NCBI GenBank assembly: GCA_964036045.1
Contig: OZ038385.1
Location: 40,614,790 to 40,678,789, forward strand
Direction of reading: 5' to 3'
Source: Eutreptiella sp. 'Long Island Sound 2002'
Taxonomy: Eukaryota; Euglenozoa; Euglenophyceae; Eutreptiales; Eutreptiaceae
Length of the DNA: 64,000 nucleotides
Of this stretch, positions 55,240-64,000 are shown one piece after another. Below the pieces are notes generated by a model. It saw only the letters and a list, made by a program, of their open reading frames with translations, was not told the DNA's origin and made no database searches. Positions within the stretch are counted from its first letter, which is position 1. Each line of letters begins with the position of its first letter. The position numbers and the translations under genes are program-made.

Positions 55240-57490
55240 TGGGGATGGGAATTGTGGGTGCACCAGCTACCATCCCTACGCTGGACGCAGCGGAGGGAGT
55301 GGCGCCTGAGAAGCAGTGCCTACGCGGCCTGATTGTGCGGTACTGGCAGGCGGCGTATGACGGCCAACGCGATGTGACAGGTCGTGCCGGCCTGATGGTG
55401 AGCCGTACTGCCCCCGTGCATGAGGGCCGGACAGGGATGCTTCACCCGCCTGCCCCGGGTCGCCGCATACAACAGTGAGGTGTCATGGGTCGTCCCGACC
55501 AGGGTAATAAGGCCCAAACCCCTGTAGGGTATTCCCATGGCACCGGGGTCTCTACGGGCGGCCCGGCTACGGCAGTGTTGGGAGTGGTTGCTCGGGATAC
55601 ACCGGGGGTGCACGGAGTTGTATGGGGGTTACAGCGCTGCGGCGCCCCCTGGGAGTGTTACACGGGGTTGCGGGGTCAGCCTGCGGGCCCCAGGAGCGGC
55701 GACGGGGCGAAGATGTGTGCGTGGAAGGTTATGACAGTGGGGTCATCAGGGGGACAGTATGGTGGGCGTCGTGGAGACGGCATGGCAGCCTGGAAGGACA
55801 GGGGGCACGTGGAGTTCCAGGTGGCGGAGTACTGGAGCCTTGGGGGTCAACGCGGCGGTACTGGGATCCGTACGGTGGGGGTACGCGGCGGTACTGGGGA
55901 GCCGTACAGTGGGGGAGCAGCGGGGAAGTTCCAGATGACGGTGTACTGACATCGTGGGGGTGTACGCGGCGGTACAGGGGACCGTATGGTGGGGGTACGC
56001 GGCGGTACTGGGGTCCGTACGGTGGGGGAACGCGGCGGTACTGGGGAACCGTACAGTGGGGGATCACGGGGATGCATGGCGGTACTGGGGTGTCCCCCTG
56101 ACCCCTCTAACAACTCAGGGGGAGCGCAGGGGCATCCCCTGGCCCTGTTAACAAACTAGAGGGACCGTGCCTGCGGGCATGTACATAGTCTAACCTCTGA
56201 CCATGGCCTTATGGTTGCAGTGGTGAGTGTCGTGGCGGCTAGCAGGTGGCGTCGGCGTGGCAACGGCGGTACTGCGCGGCGTCGTAGTGAAAAGTATGCA
56301 GTCGCCTCACCACTGTAACGGCTTACCCCTGGGGGGCGCCAGTCCGGTCGGCTAGAGGCGAGGAGGGCAGGGGAGCGGCATGCTGAGTGGTCCGGGGGGT
56401 GACGCGCGGGCCAATGCTATAAGTAGGCACGCCACGTCGTCGGTGGGGGCCGAACCTGCGGCCTGGCCGCTGCTGTGGCGGAAGAGGCGCAACCACGGAA
56501 GCTGGCCAATCAGTGCAGGTAAGGGTCAAGGGTAGGCGCCAGGGCATTGTATGTGGGCCAGATGAGGTGCACCTGGTAACCACGGCCCGGGGCGAGCCTC
56601 TGGTGGGTACCCCTACAGGGGGTCGATAACCAAGCTACGGCACCCACCAGCCCGAATCCCAGCCAGCGATATACACGGGTTGCGCCACTCCCGTCGCGAA
56701 GCGGCCGGCGTCCCCCCCTGTAGACCCTCAAGATATATTATATGTGGGCAAGTGGACACCTCGAAGCAGGTTGGGCGCTGGCCCCTGACATGGGGTGCCA
56801 GCATGGTATATATCTGGGGTGTGGGGGCAGCACAGGGCCACGGGGACGTGGAATTGGTGACGTGTTTCTGTACTATACTAGGGGACTGGTGCGGTGGGAA
56901 GATGGCGTACAATGTGGAGACATGGGGGCGATGAAAGCTGAGGGCCAGGCTAGGCTGGAGCCTCCCAGAAATCCTGGCTATGCACATACGGGCTATTGCG
57001 TGCTGGCAGAGGGATACGTGGAGTCAGGGGTGGTGGGCAGTTTCGAGGACGCGGACGACAATGGATTACGTGGGGTCATGAGTGTTGGGTGTCTCCACAG
57101 TGGCGGGGGTACGTGAACGATGGAGGGTCAGCTCTCGCTTCGCCGCATGCGTGCTGCTTTGTTCCTTGGTTGCTGCTTTGCGACGAACAGAGGTGCCCTT
57201 GCTTTCTGCTTGTTGCGATGCTGCTGCGCTGCTTTGCCTTGCCCCCTTACCCCCGGCGAACAAACGGGCCAGCGTCCGTCGCCGTTGCTAATGCTAACGC
57301 TTTGCAGTTGCCACTGCCCCCAAAGCCTGGTTGCCCGGTATCCCCGGTCCTCTGGGTCCTCCGTCATGCTGTGGGCCACCTCAGGCAGCCCTGGGACCCA
57401 CGGGATCGAGCGAGGCAGGAATCACCTGTCGGCGCGAGATGCCCGGTAACTCCAGTAGACGGCATGATAAGTGGTTATGACTATGACTAT

Positions 57491-57493
<3 letters not shown>
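55240..57493 (+). other. LINE 3' region
   Basis: It holds a minisatellite (55840-56095) and short overlapping frames only. It ends GGTTATGACTATGACTATGAC, after which the (TA)n tract starts. The TATGAC triplet repeat may be the 3' tail that primed on the TA target. A nested insertion inside this long 3' region cannot be excluded. Confidence 0.6.
55840..56095 (+). repeat. Minisatellite in the LINE 3' region
   Basis: Units of about 30-45 bp built on GTACGCGGCGGTACTGGGG and CCGTACGGTGGGG alternate with variants. They give GGTRRYWGPYGG-type peptides in one frame. The repeated GTAC-centred motifs are partly palindromic. Confidence 0.85.
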
Positions 57494-57534
<41 letters not shown>

Positions 57535-60211
57535 AGAGTGGCCGGCTGCACGGTGCTCAAGATGTGGGGGCAGTCCCACATCTTTGACCCTCGGCGGCCA
57601 CTTGTCTGGACTTGGCACTTGATGGTTTATTCAACTTCGCAATTTCAATTCAGACCTTGTGATCAACCCCCCCCCCCCCCCCCGCCGCACCATGGCGTCA
57701 TGGCAAACCCCCCCCCCCCCCTTGCGAGAACAACGCCCTTGTCAGGACAACAGGACGTGTTGTTTCCGCCACTTTGGAACTATTGGACGTGGGCGATTCC
57801 ATGTTCTGGTGGTGTGTGAGAGTCCTGTCCCAATGGAGGGGCAACCCGGCCTGGTCCTTGTATGCGAGCCCCCCCCCCCCCCACCCCCACCCCAGCCCCC
57901 CGGGGTTTGAGGGGGATGAGCTGACCCACACAGCCCAAGAAACATTCGGTAGACACCGCGTGTGGTGATCTCAAGGCAACATTCGGCACTGGTCTGGTGT
58001 GCGCTGCGGTGCAGCAAGGCAAAGCAGTGCACTGAGAGAGTTGTGGCGATGACCATATGCCTGTGACACGGGGGTACATGCGAGAGCCCTGTATCCGTTG
58101 CTTTGTGGCCCTGGGTTTTGAAAGATAGTGGTGCCAGGGGGGGCGCTAACAACAGTGTTTAGAGAAACCTGTCCGGCGCCGAGGTATGCCCGCGGTAGTA
58201 CTGGGTCGTGCGCAGGTTTCGGCAAATTTCCAAGACGTTTCCAAACGTTTCCAAGAGGTTTCCAAGACGTTTCCAAACGTTTCCAAGAGGTTTCCAAACG
58301 TTTCCCAAAGTTTCCAAGTTTCCAAGTTTCTCTTCTCCCGCCAACCCCCCCCCCCCCATCCCCGAATTTTCGAAAGATAGTTTGGGGGGTGGTTCGCAGC
58401 GGGACCGTTTCTGCGCCCTCCCCCCCCTCCTGCTGTCCTGCCACCTTTTGCCCCTCTTCAGTACATGATTTCCACACACCTCCATTTCCATGGCAGTGTT
58501 GGCCTCAATTATGCTTTGCTCTGCTGTTGGTGTCTGTTTGCGGTGCAAACAACGCCGTTGTGAGAACAACAGAGGGTGTTGGTTCCGTCATTTTCAGTAC
58601 ATTTGCCGGTGTTCTCGCAAAGGGGGGGGGGATGGGGAGCCAGCCCCAACCCTGAGCTCTAAACCCTAACCCTAAACTTCGCGACGTGCAGGTTGTGTGG
58701 CTGGTGTGGATGGAGCTGCGACTGGGACTTTGACGGATGTGACTCAAGATGGGTTGCACCCTTATCAAGAGTTTCCATATTACACCACGCCTCCATTCTC
58801 CTTTCCCTTATCTGTGTACCAATGGGCCTGATCAAGGGCACTACTGTCAAAAAGGGGCTTTTGCGACGCGTCGGGCCCCGACACCTCCCGACGCGTCGTA
58901 CATCCCCGACGCGTCGGGCCCCGACGCCTTGTACGACACTGTACGACGCGTCGTACAGTGTCTTAAGCAACACTCTGCCCCCCCCCCCTCTCTTAAGCAA
59001 CACTCTGCCCCCCCCCTTCTATTAAGCAACACTCTGCACAGGGGGAGGGCGGTCTGGGGTCTGTAGACACTGTGCACCACAGGTAGACGCGGCCTGCTAA
59101 TTGTAGACACTGTCGGCATGTTGTAGACGCAAAGTGCCAATATTTGGGAAGGGGGCCGAAGGCCCCCTTCCCCCAAGACGGTCCGCTGCCATCGTTTACC
59201 CGCCTAGAGGGGGAGGGCGGTCGTACTATGTCGTACTGTGTCGTACGGTGTTGGTGCTGTACGACACCTTGTACGACACTGTACGACGCGTCGTACATCC
59301 CCGACGCGTCGGGCCCCGACGCCTTGTACGACACTGTACGACGCGTCGTACGCTCCCGACGCGTCGGGCCCCGACGCCTTGTACGACGCCCCGACGCGTC
59401 GTACAATGCATTTCCGACAGCACTCATCAAGGGGGCCTTCCTTCAGCTTTGGGGGTGAGTCGCGTCATAGACCGAGGAGGCACCCCCCCCCCCCATGGGC
59501 CTGATTATGCAGGCATTTGCATTTGGCTCTGCGCTGTGTCCGTGCCATGGAGTGCTGTGGTACTGTTGGGACAGACTACGCACAGGTGTTTACTTGGGGG
59601 GCTCTCATGTGAGAAATGACGGGATTTCGCTATGGCCAAGGCTGCGGCGATTGGTATGATTTGCATTGTGCTGTCCGGCATTTCATGGGCGCTTTGCCCT
59701 CTGCCCCCTCTGCACACAAGTGGCAGGCAATCATCCTCCCGCCCCCCAAATTCATACTTTCGGCTGCTCCATGGCGGCCCTCATGGCAGAAATGGTTGGA
59801 TTTGGCAATGGCTACGGCGCGGTGCAATCAGGGCCCAGCATCCGCATGGGCATGATGCATTCTGCCACTTTGCTGATCTACCAAAACGGGGGCTGGCCCG
59901 AGACCCCACCCCCAACGTGTGCAGGTGAGACACATCCTCGAATCCCGTGATTACTGCACTTTGGTCCCTCAGCCTGGGGCAAACACCAGCGTGTCCACCG
60001 GCATGAGCAGGAGGAATCGTCCGGCTGCTGGTTTTACCCCCACACTCCGCTGGTTTACCCCCACCCTCCCCCAACACTCATGCAAGATGGACACAACAGA
60101 CGGTCTTATGCAAGTGAAGGGACAGGGAGCAGCAGGAAGACATAAGCATCTTTATGGGGCTCCGTGAGACCAAACAAGGTCACACAGGGTGTACACGGTG
60201 ACCCTTATTCG
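57494..60211 (+). repeat. Tandem unit C, carrying a 587-bp insertion
   Basis: After a (TA)n tract (57494-57532) it matches unit B nearly base for base from CCAGAGTGGCCGGC to GGTGACCCTTATTCG, including the telomere-like tract and the decayed RCC1-like piece. The only large difference is the insertion at 58839-59425. Confidence 0.9.
58839..59425 (+). mobile_element. 587-bp palindrome-rich MITE-like insertion
   Basis: Unit B has ATCAAGGG once at this point. Unit C has it on both sides of a 587-bp insert (58831-58838 and 59426-59433), an 8-bp target duplication as made by hAT-type transposases. The insert ends CACTACTGTC on the left and, reversed, GAGTGCTGTC on the right (7 of 10 match). Both halves are packed with palindromes: GACGCGTC cores, TACGACGCGTCGTA and GGGCCC joins. 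The middle has three TTAAGCAACACTCTG repeats, TGTAGACAC phrases and a 12-bp-stem hairpin (59146-59172). No transposase is encoded, so it would be non-autonomous. Confidence 0.8.
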
Positions 60212-60800
60212 TATATATACATATATATATCCAGAGTGGCCGGCTGCACGGTGCTCAAGATGTGGGGGCAGTCCCACATCTTTGACCCTCGGCGGCCACT
60301 TGTCTGGACTTGGCACTTGATGGTTTATTCAACTTCGCAATTTCAATTCAGACCTTGTGATCATCCCCCCCTGCCGCCGCACCATGGCGTCATGGCAAAC
60401 CCCCCCCCCCCCCCTTGCGAGAACAACGCCCTTGTCAGGACAACAGGACGTGTTGTTTCCGCCACTTTGGAACTATTGGACGTGGGCGATTCCATGTTCT
60501 GGTGGTGTGTGAGAGTCCTGTCCCAATGGAGGGGCAACCCGGCCTGGTCCTTGTATGCGAGCCCCCCCCCCCCCCCCCACCCCCACCCCAGCCCCCCGGG
60601 GTTTGAGGGGGATGAGCTGACCCACACAGCCCAAGAAACATTCGGTAGACACCTCGTGTGGTGATATCAAGGCAACATTCGGCACTGGTCTGGTGTGCGC
60701 TGCGGTGCAGCAAGGCAAAGCAGTGCACTGAGAGAGTTGTGGCGATGACCATATGCCTGTGACACGGGGGGATATGCGAGCCCTGTATCCGTTGCGTCTT
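60212..60800 (+). repeat. Tandem unit D (5' part only)
   Basis: A short (TA)n tract is followed by CCAGAGTGGCCGGCTGCAC and matches units B and C up to the GACACGGGGG phrase near 60770. It then breaks off into other sequence, which marks the end of the array. Confidence 0.88.
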
Positions 60801-60805
60801 GGCCG

Positions 60806-60968
60806 TGCGCAAGAACCAGCCCCTGGTTTCACAGCACGTTCCCTGACACTACTTTCTTTTGGCAGAACTGGGGTTTCATGGTTTGGGTGCATGAAGGGCG
60901 ACCCTTCAGGCATGCAGGACAATATTCACTGTGTATGGCATGGCACGGAGTGCCCCATTCTGCTCCTT
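60806..60968 (+). repeat. Duplicated exon-like segment, copy 1
   Basis: It runs from GTGCGCAAGAACCAGCCCC to CCCCATTCTGCTCCT and matches 61354-61520 with few differences. A TTTCTTTTGGCAG acceptor precedes an open stretch (TGVSWFGCMKGDPSGMQDN, then CVWHGTECPILLL). The peptide is similar in both copies. It may be a duplicated exon of an unidentified Cys-containing protein. Confidence 0.6.
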
Positions 60969-61353
60969 GCTTCCTTTGCAGAACATGTTTGTCTGTGAGA
61001 AAGGAAAGGGAGTATATTCTCGGGCGCAATGTGCCGGGAATTTCCACGAGCCATCCTGCAAGTAGCTGCAAGCATCTACTAGGAAGTCATAGTCAGCCAC
61101 CAAGCTGCACCCCCCAGCCTTTGCAGAACCTTCTGATATGCTCCCAAGAGTCCATTGGGGTCATGCACTTCACTCCCAGGAGTTATGCCATGCCTTGCCT
61201 GCAGTCATACCATGTCTGTGATCCTTGTGGCCAACTTGCTGACAGCACTGGCCCAAACCCTTTCAACAATGTGTGCACTTTCCTCCGACGCCTACGTTGG
61301 CCCTGAGGATCTTTTGCTGCGGTTCCCCTCCACCCCCTGTGCCCAAGAACCGG

Positions 61354-61520
61354 CGTGCGCAAGAACCAGCCCCCGGTTCCACGGCACGTTCCCTGACACT
61401 GTTTTCTTTTGGCAGAGAACTGGGGTTTCATGGTTTGGGTGCACCAAGGGCAACCATTCAGGCATGCAGGACAATATTTACTGTGTATGGCATGGCATGG
61501 AATGCCCCATTCTGCTCCTC
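61354..61520 (+). repeat. Duplicated exon-like segment, copy 2
   Basis: This is the second copy, about 548 bp downstream. After TTTCTTTTGGCAG the peptide reads TGVSWFGCTKGNHSGMQDN, then CVWHGMECPILLL, and a GT dinucleotide (AAG|GTACC) follows shortly after 61520. Unlike copy 1, this one has a possible donor. Confidence 0.6.
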
Positions 61521-61614
61521 CGAAGGTACCATCACAAAGCGTGTGCATTATACTAAAATGTTACATCCTGTGAGGCGTGTGGTGCATGTGCTTCGACCTA
61601 GATCACCCCGCCCA

Positions 61615-64000
61615 TCCGGGGTCGTGCTCAAATGTTGGGGAGGGGGGGGGGTTGCTCAAATGTCGGGGGTCAATCTCAAATGTGCGGGGTTGTGCTCAAA
61701 TGTCGGGGGTCGTGCTCAAATGTCGGGGGTCGTGCTCAAACGCTGGGGGTCGTGCTCAAATGTCGGGGGTCGCGCTCAAACATCGGGGGTCGTGCTCAAA
61801 CATCGGGGGTCGTGCTCAAATATCGGGGGTCGCGCTCAAATATCGGGGGTCGTGCTCAAATGTCGGATATCGTCCTGAAATATCGGGGGTCGTGCTCTAA
61901 TGTCGGAGGTCGTGCTCAAATGTTGGGGGTCGTGCTCAAATGTCGGGGGTGGTGCTCAAACGTTGGGGGTCGTGCTGAACCGTCGGGGGTCGTGCTTGAA
62001 TGTCGGAGGTCGTGATCAAATGTTGTGGGTGGTGCTCAAATGTCGGAGGTCATGCTCAAATGTCCGGGGTCGTGCTCAAATGTCAGGGGTCGTGCTCTTA
62101 TGTCGGGGGTCATGCTCAAATGTCGGGGGTTGTGCTCAAATGTTGGGGGTCGTGCTCAAATGTCGGGGGTGGTGCTCAAATGTTGTGCGTCGTGCTCAAC
62201 CGTCGGGGGTTGTGCTTGAATGTCGGAGGTCGTGATCAAATGTCGTGGGTGGTGCTCAAATGTCGGATATTGTGCTGCAATATCGGGGGTCACGCTCAAA
62301 TGTCAGGGGTCGTGCTCAAATGTCGGATATTGTGCTGAAATATCGGGGGTCGTGCTCAAATGTCGGGGGTTGTGCTCAAAGATTGGGGATCCTGCTCTAA
62401 TGTCGGGGGTCATGCTCAAATGTCGGGGGGTTGTGCTCAAATGTTGGGGGTCGTGCTCAAATGTCGGGGGTTGTGCTTGAATGTCGGAAGTCGTGATCAA
62501 ATGTTGTGGGTGGTGCTCAAATGTCGGATATCGTGCTGCAATATCGGGGGTCATGCTCAAATGTCAGGGGTCGTGCTCAAATGTCGGATATTGTGTTGAA
62601 ATATCGGGGGTCGTGCTCAAATGTCGGGGGTTGTGCTCAAAGATTGGGGATCCAGCTCTAATGTCGGGGGTCGTGCTCAAATGTCGGGGGGTCGTGCTCA
62701 AATGTCGGGGGTTTTGCTCAAATGTCGGTGTTCTCAAATTTCCGGAGTCGTGCTCAATTGTCGGCGGTTCTGCTCAAATGTCAGGGGTGGTGCTCAAATG
62801 TCGGGGATCCTGCTCAAATGTCGGATATCGTCCTGAAATATCGGGGGTCGTGCTCTAATGTCGGGGGACGTGCTCAAACGTTGGGGGTCGTGCTCAAATG
62901 TCGGGGGTCGTGCTCAACCGTCGGGGGTGGTGCTTGAATGTCGGAGGTCATGATCAAATGTCGTGGGTGGTGCTCAAATGTCGGGGGTCTTGCTCAAATG
63001 TCGGACATCGTGCTCAAATATCGGGGGTGGTGCTCAATTGTCGGGGGTTGTGGTCCAATGTCGGGGGTCGTGCTCAAATGTAGGGGATCGTGCTCAAATG
63101 TTGGGGGTCGTGCTCAAATGTCGGGGGTGGTGCTCAAATGTCGGGGGTCTTGCTCAAATGTCGGATATCGTGCTCAAATATCGGGGGTCGTGCTCAATTG
63201 TCATGGGTCGTGCTCAAATGTCGGGGGTCGTGCTCAAATGTCGGGGATCGTGCTCAAATGTTGGGGGTCGTGATCAAATGTCGTGGGTGGTGCTCAAATG
63301 TCGGGGGTCTTGCTCAAATGTCGGATATCGTGCTCAAATATCGGGGGTCGTGCTCAAATGTCGGATATCGTCCTGAAATATCGGGGGTCGTGCTCTAATG
63401 TCGGAGGTCGTGCTCAAATGTTGGGGGTCGTGCTCAAATGTCGGGGGTGGTGCTCAAATGTTGGGGGTCGTGCTGAACCGTCGGGGGTCGTGCTTGAATG
63501 TCGGAGGTCGTGATCAAACGTTGTGGGTGGTGCTCAAATGTCGCAGGTCATGCTCAAATGTCCGGGGTTATGCTCAAATGTTAGGGGTCGTGCTCTTATG
63601 TCGGGGGTCATGCTCAAATGTCGGGGGTTGTGCTCAAATGTTGGGGGTCGTGCTCAAATGTCGGGGATCGTGCTCAAATATCGCAGATCGTGCTCAAATA
63701 TCGGGGGTCGTGCGCAGATGTCGGGGGTTGTGCTCAAATATTGGACGTCCCTGCTCTAATGTTGGGGGTCGTGCTCAAATGTTGGGGGTCGTGCTAGAAT
63801 TTCGGGGGTTGTGCTCAAATGTCGGGGCTTATGCTGAACCGTCGGGGATTGTGCTTGAATGTCGCAGGTCATGCTCAAATGTCGGGGGATCATGCTCAAT
63901 TGTCGGCGGTTGTGCTAGAATTTCGGGGGTCGCGCTCAAATGTTAGGGATCGTCCTTGAATGTCGGAGGTCGTGATCAAATGCCGTGGCTGGTGCTCAGA
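61615..64000 (+). repeat. 20-bp satellite array with higher-order structure
   Basis: More than 115 units of about 20 bp, consensus TCGTGCTCAAATGTCGGGGG, run from about 61615 to the window end. Variants (GATATCGTCCTGAAATAT, CTGAACCG, CTTGAATG, GATCAAATGTTGTGGG) recur in fixed order. A marker TCGGATATCGTCCTGAAATA starts at 61863, 62821 and 63361, and two neighbouring blocks near 62261 and 62523 repeat with about a 261-bp period. The unit contains no stop in several frames, so long false open frames cover it on the plus strand. Confidence 0.95.

Noticed and set aside
61615-64000. Overlapping plus-strand open frames with 20-residue repeats (SGVVLKCRGSCSN type)
   Set aside because: A 20-bp unit without stop codons keeps several frames open at once; three frames giving similar peptides shows it is satellite DNA.
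61615-64000. CRISPR array
   Set aside because: Repeats are contiguous 20-bp units without unique spacers, and the genome is eukaryotic.

Overview
This window is eukaryotic nuclear DNA. Coding pieces are separated by GT-AG introns, there is no operon layout, and most of the sequence is transposons, microsatellites and satellite DNA. Two short CCCTAAA-type (plant/green-alga) telomere-like tracts, GC-rich coding exons and a chromodomain Ty3/gypsy element fit a green-lineage protist or alga. The organism itself cannot be named from this sequence.

Layout. (1) 1-11.68 kb: GC-rich DNA with repeats and the minus-strand exons of a probable RUN-domain gene (about 4.9-5.8 kb), whose intron is filled by a GCATGCATC minisatellite; compound (TG)n/(TGCG)n microsatellites follow. 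(2) 11,685-25,763: a complete minus-strand Ty3/gypsy chromovirus with two identical 456-bp LTRs, a 4-bp target duplication, PBS and PPT. Its order is long coiled-coil Gag, RS-rich region with CCHC knuckle, protease, dUTPase, RT, RNase H, integrase and chromodomain. The copy looks young but is broken by a 25-bp duplication, an internal inversion, a frameshifted stretch in RT and two in-frame TAG codons. (3) 27.4-35.8 kb: three exons that each encode one RCC1 repeat, plus one cysteine-rich exon. All four begin and end in phase 1, so they look like interchangeable modules of one plus-strand gene or of a few related genes. (4) 38,977-42,312: two exons of an R-S-E class mono-ADP-ribosyltransferase gene. 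(5) 42.7-60.8 kb: a tandem array of a roughly 2.1-kb unit bounded by (TA)n tracts. One (TA)n tract has received an 11.4-kb LINE (46,083-57,493), and one unit has received a 587-bp palindrome-rich element with an 8-bp target duplication. (6) 61.6 kb to the end: a 20-bp satellite with higher-order structure that runs out of the window.

The LINE is unusual. Its first reading frame holds a Ulp1-like (C48) cysteine protease with all catalytic residues, then a Cys/His cluster. A single TGA separates it, in the same frame, from a 2,200-residue frame carrying APE endonuclease, RT, RNase H, a CCHC finger and a long C-terminal extension. No ATG lies between the TGA and the first endonuclease motif, so readthrough or a fused ancestor is likely.

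The cellular genes show no shared pathway. The window is best read as a repeat-rich region in which exons of three or four host genes survive between mobile elements.
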